Source: Datisca glomerata (taxonomy: Eukaryota; Streptophyta; Magnoliopsida; Cucurbitales; Datiscaceae). Taken from it: a stretch of DNA of 64,000 bases. The position numbers were made by a program, and so were the translations under genes. Location of the stretch: assembly GCA_003255025.1 (NCBI GenBank), contig QANY01005488.1, positions 744,001 to 808,000 of the forward strand, written 5' to 3'. Numbering within the stretch: the first letter of the stretch is position 1; each line of letters begins with the position of its first letter. The notes below the pieces were generated by a model, which saw only the letters and a list, made by a program, of their open reading frames with translations, had not been told where the DNA came from and searched no databases. This document shows positions 1-12,307 of the stretch, piece by piece.

Positions 1-2304
1 GAATGAAGTATGAAACCGGAAGGAAAAGGACCCATGGACCTGAGAAATTCATCGGTAAGTAAGTATCGTAGCAACTGTATAAAATATCATCAAATTGGTT
101 GCAACCAAAACTACACTGGACTAAGTTGACAACAATCCCGGAGGGAGGGAGGGATTTACTTCATTATCTGAAGAAGATCACCAAAAGCACGAACACAGTG
201 GATAGATGCCGGTCTTTTTAGCTCATTTGCAAGTTCTAGTTGTTGCTGAAATACTTCAACCTGCAGTGAAAAGATTATAACTTGTAAAATGCTCAAGGGA
301 CGAAAAATTTGAAGGAAAACAACTGGAATCCTTTTAACTCTATCTATTTATCTTTTGTCCGAATGCCAGATTGATCCTGATTTAATAGTTCTAGAACTCA
401 AAATTATTGCACAAGTATGAAAAGCTGCTCCCTAAGCTAGGATGGCTGACCTTTAACATGTCCAAAATGAGATACTTGGTTCCACCAGTGCATGTAAGAA
501 GCAAATCAAGTGAGAGTAGGAGTTGTAGACTGTAAAATTTAGGAATGGTATATATAGAGCAATTTGCTTGAGGTAATTTCTGCGTTTTGGTGCAAAAACA
601 TGCGTTTTACACAACAATGTCAACCATCAAACTAATATTATTTTCTAAATTGCACGCGAACTGAAAGTTTTGAAGATACTGAGATGGCAGTCACTAGATT
701 AGGTGATAATAAGCTTTCCGACCTTTTTCCATGCATTCTTACTCCTTACTTATTGGTTCAACGGTATTCCCTCAATCCATTCTAATGCAATGGCATTAGC
801 TAGAATTACAACCAATTTATTCCAACAAAAAGAACCACTTTATCAAAACCAACATGTATATATGTGTGTGTGCGCGCGCAGCAATTAAACATAAAATAGT
901 TAAACCTGATCTGCGAAACTGATCTCTCTTCCTCTTGAACTTTTGTCCAAACCAATCTGCAAAAGTACAAGGTTATATTAAACCTTTTTAACCTTTAATA
1001 GTTCATAAAACTAAATTATAAGAAATACTATAGAAGACCTTAATCTAGCCAGCAGAAAAATGGTCAATGCTTAAGAGGCCACTAGTAAAATAAAGAATGG
1101 AAACTTTTTTGATAACAGAGTAGACTCTTTGCCAATAAAACTTCCAATACCATTTGAATGAAAACCACGTGGAAATAGATAGCTTCCCAAACTTTGGAAA
1201 CAGGTATCCGTTCTTCAACATTGGATTCATACTTCATAGAGAGAAATTAACCTCAAGCACTTCAAACATTCCCCCTAAACGTATGTAAATGTCAGAGAAA
1301 AGAATGTTTATTAAGTTATAGATATCACAAACAAAATTTTCTTTTTGGGCTAAATGTGAACACACCCTTGCACTTTGGCTGTTTTGCCATCACACTCCTA
1401 CACAATTTTTTTAGCGAATTCAGTCCATTTTATTGTTTCCACATTTAACCCTTTTTTCGCTGATTTGCAGATAAGTAAGGGCTAAGGAGTACAAACAACA
1501 GAGAAAATTCTCAAATCAGTAATTTCCCATTATATATCACAAAAGGGCAAACCAATCCTCCTTACAGAAAGATTCATGTGATTTTCAACTGGCTCATTCT
1601 GTGGTCATGTAGATATACCATACAGGAGCAAAGAGAGAGAAAACGGAAAGTAGATAGGAATCCTTTCTTTCTCTCTCCTCCAGCCTCTCTCTCTCTCTCT
1701 CTCCCCATAATGTTACACAATTACATTAACATAGAATTTTCAGTTTCAACTACAAGGCTGCAGCAACAAGTTACCAACCTCACCAACAGCAGCTAACGGC
1801 GCAGCCTCCAAATATCCCCTCAAGTTTTCTAGCCAGTTAGGAGTCCTCTTTAGGACATACCTAAAAACACATAGAAGGCCTATGCATAATCAACAACTTG
1901 AATAACCCACAAGCCATCGTCAGTATAAAAGAGGTAAACTAATCGCAAAGAACAAGAACCAGTGAATAAGAAACAAGGTGATAGCGTTAAAGGGAATAGG
2001 CAAAATACAGTGGTTACCATGGATGAAGACCGAAGGAAGGAACTATGCTAGGAAAAGATTCGCTCATTTGCTTCACCAAATGCCAGTCATTCTATGAAAA
2101 CCCCAATATGCAATGATTGACAGAAGAAAACACCATAAAAAAGAGGAGGTTTAATGGAAAAAAAAAAATACGAATGTTTACCTCAGAGACTCCATTAACA
2201 GCAAAACGAATCACACCAGAGTTCATAGCCGCATCTATCAGTTGAGGTGCTTTGTTGAAGATTCTTGGGTCTTGGAGGTGACAGTGTGCATCGAACAACT
2301 TCAT
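1..2304 (-). CDS. TatD-like metal-dependent hydrolase / putative deoxyribonuclease, 5' six exons (3' end outside window)
   Basis: Minus-strand gene; exons at 2304-2182, 2091-2018, 1860-1779, 956-906, 260-160 and 39-1 (running off the edge). All introns are GT-AG and the reading frame is kept through every junction, giving 157 visible residues. The start ATG at 2304 begins the typical TatD opening KLFDAHCHLQDPR. Metal ligands expected for this TIM-barrel hydrolase family are present: H7 and H9 (HxH), E93 (in VGEIGLDK), H131 (SIHC) and H156 (LHS). TatD proteins are Mg-dependent 3'-5' exonucleases or related hydrolases, linked to DNA repair and DNA breakdown in other organisms; the plant role is not shown here. 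The rest of the barrel, including the last catalytic Asp, lies left of position 1. Intron 3 (1778-957) contains a short dispersed-repeat-like stretch near 1350-1450. No disabling change is seen. Family assignment is firm; exact ortholog is inferred. Confidence 0.92.
858..880. repeat. TA/TG/CG alternating purine-pyrimidine microsatellite
   Basis: A short run of alternating TA, then TG, then CG steps inside a large intron of the TatD-like gene. Such runs can adopt Z-DNA; no function is implied. Confidence 0.6.
1681..1704. repeat. (CT)n microsatellite in TatD-like gene intron
   Basis: About eleven CT units in the third intron of the minus-strand TatD-like gene. Confidence 0.7.
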
Positions 2305-3207
2305 CGTCGCAGTTTACTCGCTTGATTTCTGCGTCAATCGAACGTCTTCTAATGACTTGAGGCAGAAAAATGTAACCACCCAATTAGCGAGATAATATCT
2401 TGATTATGATTATTGCAAAAATTTTATCGCGGCAGACGACTCTTGCAATTTTCCTCATGCTAACCCGTTTAAGAAAATAATTTCCAGCTCAAGACCCTTC
2501 TGAACCCAAAAATCAATATTAGGACACCAAAACCATTCTCAACGATTGTGGGCTGTTTTAGAGATTAAAAGACTTATTTGCCCCTTTTCGATTTCCCCAA
2601 TCTCACTAACGATTCTCACGTAGTCTCCGCTCCCTCAACCTAGCGATCTCTCTCACCGTCGCTCCTCTTCGTCGTCGGTCTCCTTCCATCACCGGTCTTT
2701 CTCCCTCTTTCTCGCTGTTTGGTTAAGTTGAGGCTCAACCTTTCTAATTTATTATGATTATAAAGTTTAAATTTCGTTTTACATGTGAGTTTGAAGTAAG
2801 TTTCAAATGAGTTTTGAATGAAGAGAAAGTTTGAAAACTCCATTAATAAAGATTGTCTTTTTTATTTAAGAAAAAAATATTAAATCGTGATACATAGAAC
2901 ATTTGGATAACTTTTTTATGGGTTGATGCAGTTAGATTTTAGCTTGTTCAATATGGATTTATGGTTATATTCATTTGTTGAACTTGAAATAAGATTATTT
3001 TCTTATTTTACCTTAATTTTTGGTAGTGTTTCTTTGACAAAAATTTTGTTTTGATGAATTATAAACTATTTGATGCTCTACTTTTGATCCTATTTATTTT
3101 AGTGTTGGTTCTTTATTTTGTTACTCATTTTTTCAGTTGTTTTTTTTTGTTTTCTTGTGAGAAGTTTGGTGTTTTTTTCAAGGATTAGAAAAGGGTAGTG
3201 ATATGAC
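2305..3207. other. Upstream region of the TatD-like gene; no gene seen
   Basis: This holds the presumed promoter and 5' UTR of the TatD-like gene. The CT/CG-rich stretch at about 2600-2720 resembles a plant 5' UTR reading rightwards, so a divergent transcript is possible, but no coding exon follows on the plus strand. The rest is AT-rich and unremarkable. Confidence 0.4.
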
Positions 3208-3395
3208 GTTCGGTAGGGTTTGGGCTTGAGTTGGTTGTGGGTGGAGGGGGTTTGGTTTAGTTAATTTCTATGAAAAGATTACCTGCTAGACTATAGTAAG
3301 TGTTCGGTAGGGTTTGGGTTTGAGTTGGTTGTGGGTGGAGAGGGTTTGCTTTAGTTAATTTCTATGAAAAGATTACTTGCTAGACTATAGAAAGT
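3208..3395. repeat. 94-bp tandem duplication
   Basis: Two nearly identical copies start with GTTCGGTAGGGTTTGGG at 3208 and 3302 (period 94). They differ at only a few positions. To the right (3395-3550) degenerate phrases such as GCTAGACTATAG and GGTTTAGCA recur, suggesting an older repeat region. Confidence 0.85.
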
Positions 3396-3551
3396 GTGCA
3401 GATGCTAGATTGCGGCCCAGTACAGTTTGAATTAACATATAATTTGTTAGACTATGGTTTAACAAGTATGTATGTGCTAGATCCTGGTTTAGCACGTCTT
3501 TCAATTGTTACACAATTTGTTAGACTAAGCAAGACTCTGGTCTAGCAAGTC

Positions 3552-5700
3552 TGTAATGTCCAGATCCCCGAAGGTTTAACATACGTGTAATTTGAACAAA
3601 CCTTATTTGAGAAAATTTTCAAATTGAAATTTTTAATTTATTCATGATAGAAAAACATTGACCTTAAATAGTGGAAGCATTAATTTATCCATGATCGAAA
3701 TCTTAATCATTAAAAAGCAGAAGCGAAAAAATGTCTTAAATGCATAATTAATAAAACATTGAAAAACTGAAATACTTGAAATCCATAATTCATGAAGTTT
3801 TCACTAATCATAATTCGTAGAAAAACATAACGTAAAATAAACTGCTGAGTTAAACATAAAATGTTTTTCCAAATTTTTAATCAATTCATAAACTGAAAAC
3901 ATAAATTCCTCTAATTCAACTGGTTATGGCAGTCTCTCACTCATGATGCTCGCTATCACCATCTGCATCATAAACAACTGTGGGGAATGAGTATTTTAAA
4001 ATACCCAGTAAGCAAACTCATATAATAACATACATCCGCATGTCATACATGCAATAATGACATAACATAATAACTGAACTTGACATATATCATAAATGAA
4101 ATAAAGTAACATACTTGATCATGACATGGCTTAACATAACACGTAGATAACACGTGTCTCAAACAAAATCATATAACAATCTTAATCATATCTTGTCTTG
4201 GCATGTCCCCTAGTTAATAACCTAATCAGAACTAATCACACGTTAACTAAAACATATCATGACGATTTGGGCGACGAAACAGATGACACCCATTGGGTGA
4301 TGAAAGCATGGACAGATGACACATCATTCGTATAACAGAACAAAACGTGAACAACTCTAATTTCTTGTTAACTAAGGGTTGTGCTTAAGTTCATATCTTG
4401 CTTAATTACCATTTGACTGAATTAACTTCATAACTTGCAGAGTCCAACGCATGATAATAATTGATCATATGGTTTACAAGTAAACATATAATGCATACTG
4501 ATACGTGTCACAGAATCAAATATGATAACATACTAACATAAAATCAGTCATACCCAAATATTTAACTCATGATAATCGAATTAATAACTGAAAAATAAAT
4601 AATTACCAAAGTGTTTACGAAATATAATCATTATTGAAAAATGGTTTAACAGATAATAAATATAAATACATGATATAATTATAACATCAGTGTCAGATCA
4701 TTATATAAGTCCACTCACCCAAAATATATTACATTTATCACACATAGGTCATATTACGATGCAAATTCACTTACGCAAAGCATATACATTTATCATACAT
4801 GAGTCACATTACGATGCAAATTCCCTTACACAAAGCATATACATTTATCACACATGGGTTACATTACAATATAAGTTCACTTACACAAAACATATATATT
4901 TATCACACATGGGTCATATTACAATATAAGTTCACTTACCTGAACGAAGGAAGAAACAAAATAATTAATGACCTGAAATCTAAAAATATATAATCACTAA
5001 ATTGTTTTGAAATAATTCAATACAAACACATTCTAAATATCATAAAAGAAAATAGAGATTTAATTAAAATAGTGCAACGCAGTCTGAGGGAGGTCGAAAA
5101 ATAATCGATCGGGTTGGAAGTCAAATGAAGCTTTAGGTCAAATGGTTCAGACCAGTCCGGCTTCGTTTGGTTCCGTTTGGGTTAGGCTGGAATGGTTCAG
5201 ATCAACTGGGTTGCCTGAACTGGTTTGGGTAGAATGATCTGGGTCGGGTGAGCAACCAACTGGGTCGCAAGACCCCGTTGAAATCTGAACAGGGAAAGAT
5301 GGAAATAAAGAGAAAAAGAAAGAAGGGGGAAGGGGGCATCGCCGACCATCAACCGCCGGTGATGGCAAAAGCAGAGGGAGAAAAAAAGAGCAAGAGAAAA
5401 AGAAGAAGCAGAGAGAGACAGGAAGATATAAAATGAGAGAGAGAACGAGAATGAGACATAAATAGAGAGGGGAAGAGGATCTCACGGGCGATGGAATCAT
5501 CGGTGGTGGTAAACCAGAGAGAGAAAGAGAGGAGAAGCGTACCGAGTGAAGCGTGGCAGTGGCGGCGATGAAACACAGAGAAGAGCCTTGGAGAAGGAGT
5601 CGAAAATAGCTTCTATAAAATTAGAAGAAATCAGAGGGAGGGAGAGTCAATTCAGAGGGAGGACAGAAAGGCAATGCACAACGTTAATGGACCGTGTACG
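3552..5700 (-). mobile_element. Truncated long LTR (family A, copy 1)
   Basis: Collinear with the LTR at 13121-15940. Both begin (plus-strand view) TGTAAYGTC..GATCCCCGA and share the phrase GAGTATTTTAAAATAC, the Ty3-like tract around 4000-4700 and the purine-rich tract around 5080-5500. Read on the minus strand the LTR ends in TTACA. Unlike copy 2, no primer-binding site lies to its left, and the other terminus (GGGTCGGGGTATTGCA in copy 2) is missing, so this is a solo or truncated LTR. The right end is approximate. Open frames here on either strand are by-products of purine-rich sequence. Confidence 0.65.
4731..4950. repeat. 55-bp tandem repeat, four copies
   Basis: Units begin at 4731, 4786, 4841 and 4896 with ACATTTATCAcACAT (last unit atattt...). 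Each runs through a GTCA/GTTA..ATTAC..TTCACTTAC core. The array lies inside LTR family A copy 1; copy 2 has only degenerate counterparts at about 14600-14750. Confidence 0.88.
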
Positions 5701-5749
5701 TCGGTCAATGAAATGGAGACGGAAGATTTAACATGAAACGTTAACTAAA

Positions 5750-6540
5750 CTGTAAGATTTTGTTTGAAATTTTTTAAAGTGAAGGGTAAAATTTAATATT
5801 CACTCCAAATTACAGGTGGTAAATATGTAGTTTATCATAATCTATATTTTTAATTGACATTTATTTAGATGTGGGATAATATTTTTTGCTGTTAAAGTTA
5901 CTTAAATTTTGTTTACTCCAATGTGTTTATAGTGCTAATGCGAAAAGTGATTCTTTATCTTATGCGTGTTACACGTTAATGTGATTATTTTTTGCTATTT
6001 TAGTTCGAAAAAATGACCATTGTTTATTTTTTTTTATGTTTTGAAAAAGACAGAAATGTTGGTTTTTTTACTGTTTTGAAAAAATGACCATACATGTAGT
6101 TGGTCTTAAGTAATTATTTATATTTGCGTTGCAATTATCTATTCATTTCCTTTATTTTTTTAAAATATACAACCCATATCAATGAATTTGTGAAAATTAA
6201 TAAGAACTTTGACGATGGTGATGTATTCATAATATGAGTGTATACTTATGTTTGAATTTACTAGAAAATGAATCAACTAAGCAACAATGTTTGTGATTTT
6301 TTATAAATTAGATAACAACCTTTATCGTTATTTTGTAATTCTCTGTTTCTTTTGTTTAAGTTTTTTTAGTAAGAAATAATCAATGAATTCTTGCACTGAA
6401 ATAATCAAGAATCTGTAGTATTAATCACTTTGATTATTCATTCTCCACTCCAATGAACTTAATACTTACACAGTAAACAAAGTAAAAAAAAACTGGTTTC
6501 GTTACTCGCACACAATATTGGTTATTTTATTTTGTAGTAA
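5750..6540. other. AT-rich spacer, nothing recognised
   Basis: Between the truncated LTR and the FRS-like pseudogene. T-rich, with no convincing exon, RNA gene or repeat. Confidence 0.4.
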
Positions 6541-6555
6541 TTTATCTTACAACTG

Positions 6556-8560
6556 ATGGAAGGAGTAGAAGATAATATTCTTGAGCTTTATACAGGACTA
6601 ATTGTCAATAATATAGAAGAGTGTTATGATTTTTATAACAAATATGATTTACAACTTGGTTTTAGCATTAGAAAAATGAAAAGACAGTCTGATAAGTATG
6701 AGAACTCAATAGTTATTTCTTTTGTTTGTTCAAAAGAAGGTTTCATAAAGATTCTGATCCATCAAAAGAGAAGTGAATAGAAAGGTTAGAAACTAGAACT
6801 GGTTGTAATGCAAGTATCAAAATTTATTGTGATGACAATGGGCGTTGAAGAGTTATCCACTTCAATTCAGAACATAACCATGAATTGGCTAGGCTTTTGA
6901 AAAGACGATTTCTTCGATCTAGATGAAAAATTATTAATGCTAAAAAGGTATCATACAAACTATGGTTGATTCAGGCATAAGAACAAAATAAACATATTCA
7001 TTCATGGTTAATGAGTCTAGGGGAGTAGGTCCTATTGGGTTTACTAGGAGAGATTGTTATAATTTCATGAATTCATAAAGATTGTAACTAATTGAGACAA
7101 GAGACGCACAAAGTGTCATGAACATTTTCAAAACCAAGCAAGAGGATGATCCATGTTCTTTTACTCATTCCAATTAGATCAGTAAAATATAATGATAAAT
7201 GTTTTTTTAGAGGGATGGCAGATCAAGGCTTGACTATGATAGTTTGAGAGATGTAGTGATATTTGATACAACTTATCACACGAACAAGTATAACGTAATA
7301 TGTGTGCCGTTTGTAGGGTTTAATCACCATTAGATGAATGTTATATTTGGTTGCGCACTTCTACTAGATGAAACAACTGCTTCATTTCTTTGGTTATTTG
7401 AAACAATTTTTACATCAATAAGTGGTTGACAACCAAGAACGATATTTACATATCAAGATCAAGCAATGTCTTTAGTCTTTCCTGAGTCATGACATCACCT
7501 TTACATTTGGCATGTCTCGAAAAATGCTATATAACATCTTTATTCATTGTATGCAAATCTAGAAATTAAAAGAGTTTAACAAGTGTCTGCATTGGTCTGA
7601 TTCACCGAGTTTGGTTTGGAAGAACATAGATGGTTGAAGCATATCTATGAGTTAGGAGCTAAGTGGTGTCCGACTTTTAGCATGTATATATTTTATGATG
7701 GAATTAGATCATCGCAACAAAGTGAGAGTACAAAAAATGTGTTTCAGCAAATGCCGACCAAGGCAATGCAACTAACTAAATTTGCGATTCATTATGAGAA
7801 GGCGATAAAATAGAGGAGGGAAAAAGAGTTAGAAGAAGATTTTCGTTGCCACCAAGGTATGCCTCCCAATATAAATGAACGTGGACCTATGGTAGTTCAA
7901 GTTGCACGTATGTATACTCGTACTTTATTTAAACACTTAGAAATTGAGGTGTCATCAATACTATCTGCCTTCATTAACAGAAAATGTATTACAGATTCTG
8001 TTGAATATTTTCACGTTGGAGTATACGAGAAAGAAATGATTTAGGGGGTTCTTTATAACTCATTTTCTGAGATAATTACTTGTTCATGTCACAAATTTGA
8101 ATCTTTTGGAATCTTATGTCGTCAAGCATTACGAGTTTTGATTGAAAAAAATATTGTCAAAGTACCCTCACAATATATCTTACAAAGGGGGATAAAAATG
8201 ACGAAACAATATGTTACAGAATCAAGTTCTTCCAGCGTCTCACACACAAATCAGAAAATTGTTAAAGCATTGCGACGTAATGAAGTGATGTATGTTGCTT
8301 ATAGATTTATGACAATTGGGGTAGAATTAGATTATGGTAGTAAGATTGTGAAAGATAAAATTACTTAAGGCTTGCAACTTTTTACAAAAGAAATGAACAA
8401 GTGCACTATGATGGACATCGTTGATGGTAGAAGCAATGGGGATTATTTGACAAATGACACACAATTAAGATATGGTCAAACATCAATAATGGATCCTCCA
8501 TGTATGAGACTAAAAAGAGTCTCTAATGCAAGATTAAAAAGCAACATGGAGAAGTGTAAG
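6556..8560 (+). pseudogene. FAR1-RELATED SEQUENCE / MULE-transposase-like pseudogene
   Basis: The opening frame (6556-6777) reads like the FAR1 DNA-binding domain, with AYDFYN-like, GFSIRK and FVCSKEGF phrases. It is followed by a CKACIKVYCDDNG-like and HFNSEHNHEL-like zinc-region remnant near 6800-6900. Further downstream, broken frames still show MULE-transposase phrases (FVGFNHH, FGCALLLDET, FLWLFETI, TYQDQAM) and, around 8050-8140, a SWIM-type CSCHKFESFGILCRQAL match (CxCx(n)CxH-like zinc module). Many in-frame stops and frameshifts break it throughout. FRS proteins are domesticated MULE transposases acting as transcription factors (FHY3/FAR1 family), so this may be either a dead FRS gene or a dead MULE transposase. 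No introns are needed to read through it. Confidence 0.8.
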
Positions 8561-8953
8561 TAAAAGACACGAAAAGAATGATCATCTAATAAGTAAATGT
8601 TAATTTTTTTGCTATGTTATAAAGTAATATTATGTTATTTTAGCGGTTAATTTCATTTATCAGGAGTTAGGAAGCAACAATTTTCCTCACTTCCAAGTCA
8701 AGTATAATCTTTTCAACCATTTGACCAAAGAAATCAAAATACAATCACCAATGATCCGATATTTGGATTTTATTAAATAATTATTTATTAGACGTATAAA
8801 ACGATTTACAACTTACAAAATTTTGTTAAAATAGGCTATGTTCACACCTTTTAACTTTATGAATTCAACTTAAAGTGGTGGTCATATCATGCAATTTATT
8901 GAGGTAATAAATCCTTTTAATTGAGTTGTCCATGTTTAAATTTATCAACTAAC

Positions 8954-9755
8954 CAAGGTTGTCAGGATCGTATTTTTGACTCGTATTGAATGGGTCTTCC
9001 GAATCAGATCATTGGATCATATCTAGGATAGTAAGATCCTACTAAATGTTAATAACTATAATATTGAAAAAACTATGATCCTTAAAAAAATAATTAACTA
9101 TTTCTAACTAAAATTAAACAATGAAATAAGTTTTACTCTACTTTATAAAAGACTGAAATATATAACGTCTCAAAATAGTCAACTCAAGCTTGATCCCAAA
9201 CATATAATTTTGTAAGTTTCTTAAAATAATTTTCTCACTCAAGTATTTTAATGAGTAAAGCAACATGGACAATTCAAATTTAATTTTTTTAGTCAAAATT
9301 AAAATTATAAAATTAATTTTCACATAAATGTTTCTCTGAAAACCAATTTACTCCCACTTTACTCTTAATCATAAACAAATAAATAAAATTTTATAAATTC
9401 AAATATTTGTGTGAGAAAGTACGAGTCAAACCCCATAGAATATTACAAAGATTTAATAATTGTGATTTATGGCAACTTAATAACTAGGAGATGAGCTTCA
9501 ATTTCACCAAATTAGACTTAGGGAGGCTTAGGATGTGGGCTTCAACAGCCATCCCTTTAATAAACAAAAAATCCCAAATTAAGAGATTGGTATGATCAGT
9601 ACGATCCTACCGATCCACAAATTCTACCGACCTTATTCTGATCCTACCACAATCCTATGAGATTACGATTTTATACTCGATTCAGATCATTTTGTGGTTA
9701 TGGGGTCAGTAGGATTATACGATCCTACGATCCGGATCGTGATTTTAACACATTG
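8954..9755. mobile_element. Mutator-like MITE, GATC-rich family (copy 1)
   Basis: The direct repeat CAACTAAC at 8946-8953 and 9756-9763 flanks it (8 bp exact, 8/9 as a 9-mer), fitting a Mutator-type target duplication. Ends are imperfect inverted repeats: left CAAGGTTGTCAGGATCG, right (reverse complement) CAATGTGTTAAAATCACGA. The interior near both ends is full of GATC/CGATC/GGATCGTA palindromes. No transposase is encoded. A 432-bp relative lies at 22957-23388. Confidence 0.7.
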
Positions 9756-9763
9756 CAACTAAC

Positions 9764-11080
9764 ATTTTTACGAGTATCGATTATTATATACTCTAATTAA
9801 TTTCAGTATCCCAATAGGTATGAGACTAGAAATAAATACTCAAGTGGAAGCATATCTTATTATAATGGTGTTTAGAATTTTTTTAATTTATAAATTGTTT
9901 AAACTTTATCGACATGTGTGATGCATTAACTATTCTCAGTTGATTGTTTTATCGTTATTACTTAATTTAAAGGATCAACTAAATTGAGAAAACCTTCAGT
10001 TGGAGTTTTTATCAACAAGAATCATTTAAATAAAATTACAACTATTTATTTTAAGTTAATTAAACACTAATTAAGACAAAATTAGTATAATTGAAGAAAG
10101 AATAGAACCTAAAGAATTGATTACAACCAGAAGAATTAATTAAAACCAACAATATTTGTTAGCTTTTTGTGCCGAACACTGGGGGGGGGGGGGGGGGNGG
10201 GGGGGGGGGAGGAGTAACAAATTTTTATTATGGACCTTTTAAAATAAAATTTCCTGGCGTGTGAGTCCCACAATAAAAAAATAACAATGTTTTACCATCC
10301 ACGTCTTAAATAAATATCAGGCGTGTGAGTCTCATAGCCAATATTAATATTATTCGTTTGGGCCAACATTTAATTTCTCTTAAACTAGACTATATCTCTA
10401 ATAAATGTGGCCGCCAACCATAATAATTTCTCCTAAACTAGGCTCTATCTCTGATAAACCCCAAGCCCACTATCACTTCAAACTATGAAGGTAAGATTAC
10501 TAAATTACCCTTACACAAATACCAAATGATGGTATAAAAAAAGAAAAAAAGGAAAAAAAAATCAAATCAGTTACAGTGTAATGATTACATGTTTCAAAAA
10601 TAAAACTTCTACATTACTCTATCTCTTCGTTTTTTATCATTTCATATTCCTTTCAACATCTTTCAGCGCCTGCGAAAACTTGAGGTTCCCATCTTCATCT
10701 TCATTTTGACTTACTTAACTTCATTTCAATTTCCCCTCTACTTATTCATCATGATTTCTGAAATCACAATAATGTTTGTTTCTTCCTTTCTCGATAACTT
10801 TAAGGTTTTATCTCGGGTTATCTCTAGTTTTATGGCTTCTACGATTTTTTTCCTATTTTTTTTTAACTAGGGTTTTCTTCTATTTGAAGTGATAACTCTA
10901 AGAAATTAGAGTGATCAACTAACTTTCAAGCTTAATTCAATAGGAATTTTAAGAGTGGTATGTTATGTTGTTAGTTTTATTCTATCATTTTCTGATTTCA
11001 TTTTTTCTCATAGGTGATTCTATCTTTCAAGCTAAGTTAGCATTAAATGAGTAGTAAGTGCACTCATTCTGATGTTTCTT
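9764..11080. other. AT-rich stretch with small duplications; no gene
   Basis: GGCGTGTGAGTC recurs near 10256 and 10321. A phrase reading TTTCTCYTAAACTAGRCTMTATCTCT recurs near 10370 and 10430. Around 10700-11000 the sequence resembles an untranslated leader but has no sustained frame. The poly-G tract at 10181-10209 is listed separately. Confidence 0.35.
10181..10209. other. Poly-G tract with an undetermined base
   Basis: 29 positions, all G except an N at 10198. A similar tract with an N lies at 51312-51339. This may mark a sequencing or assembly difficulty rather than a true homopolymer length. Confidence 0.9.
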
Positions 11081-12188
11081 TTGTAGGACTTCAAAACTGG
11101 GAATTAAGTGATTCAATGTTACAACATAAGGATATGGCAGTTCTACAACTATGGGCGTGCATGCATGGCAAAGATTCCATCGTTTCAATCTAGTTAGCAC
11201 CTAAAAGTAAGCGCAGAGCTTGTGCGAGTAAAAAGAACCTGGACATTTGGGAGACGCTTATTATCATGTGGTCATCACCCTTTTTACTTAGCGACAAGTG
11301 TCATATTTCCATGATATACCCTAGCTTTTGAGGTAATATAAATAACACGTACGTCCTTTAGAGAAAGGGTGCCGATACATTGTATTGAAGGAAGGAGACA
11401 CACAAAGAATAGAGGGAAGAGTACATAAAAGGAAAGAGATGAAGGAGAAGAAGGCAAGATTGGGAGATATTCCTTGATTCCTTCTTTATCCTTCATTTAC
11501 TTTTGTATTTCATCTCTTTCATTTAAGCTTGATATTTTGCATTTAATGGCTGGAATATTGCTCAACATTTTCTTCAAGCTCAATATGAGTTAATCCTCTT
11601 TAGCTAGAGTGATTGATGAACATTTAGGTTGTTAGTCTTAACTATTGATGTTTGGATTGCCAAGTTAATCGAGTAGCATTTTATTCACGTGTGCTTAATA
11701 TTCATTCTCATTATTTGACTAGCCATCAATGTATGAGAAACTCACTGATTTAAATACCGAAAGGGTTTAAATTATTATATATAACTTGAGTAATGCAAGT
11801 TTATGTAATTTTCTATTGATTTAAGTAAGTTATGGGTAATATAGGAATATTTACTCACCTTGTAAATCTAAACAGCTGGAACCATTAACTGGAGTTCTTG
11901 AGCTTATTATGGCATATGAATTTGTTAAATTCAACTTCTAGCCTATCCAACCATTGATTACAGCACATTTAACTCAGTTATTGACTCACATTTAATCATT
12001 GCTATTTGCATATTACTTTAGGATTTAGTAATAATCTTTTCCATCTCATTATAGTGCACTTTGGTGTAAAACTGATTTCTACTAGCTATTTAATCTTCAA
12101 CATTCCTTGTGGAGATGACAATCACTTATCATTATATTACTTGTTCATGACACTTGCAGTTGTATATAGATTTCACACAACAAATTTT
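11080..12188 (+). mobile_element. Probable 5' LTR of the Athila-type element
   Basis: This region directly precedes the primer-binding site and ends in ACACAACA-like sequence. It carries typical LTR features: a stretch at 11350-11420 resembling a transcribed leader and repeated T-rich blocks. Its left end is not defined and no matching 3' LTR is visible, because the element is cut off at 18046. Confidence 0.45.
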
Positions 12189-12206
12189 TGGCGTCGTTGC
12201 TAGGGA
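12189..12206 (+). other. Primer-binding site of the Athila-type element
   Basis: TGGCGTCGTTGCTAGGGA differs at three positions from the TGGCGCCGTTGCCGGGGA site (tRNA-Asp type) typical of the Athila/Tat clade of Ty3/gypsy elements. Confidence 0.8.
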
Positions 12207-12307
12207 TTAATTGAAGAAAATTAGTTGTTTAAATCAGTTTTCACTCAATACTTATCTTACATGTTGAAATCTACTACTATTTTTGTTACAGGTTTTGAGT
12301 TTCTTTT

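Noticed and set aside
5147..5576. Open frames of 75-117 codons on both strands with Ser/Leu/Phe- or Lys/Arg-rich products
   Set aside because: They arise from GA/TC-rich sequence inside LTR family A; no domain, signal or homology, and both strands are open at once.
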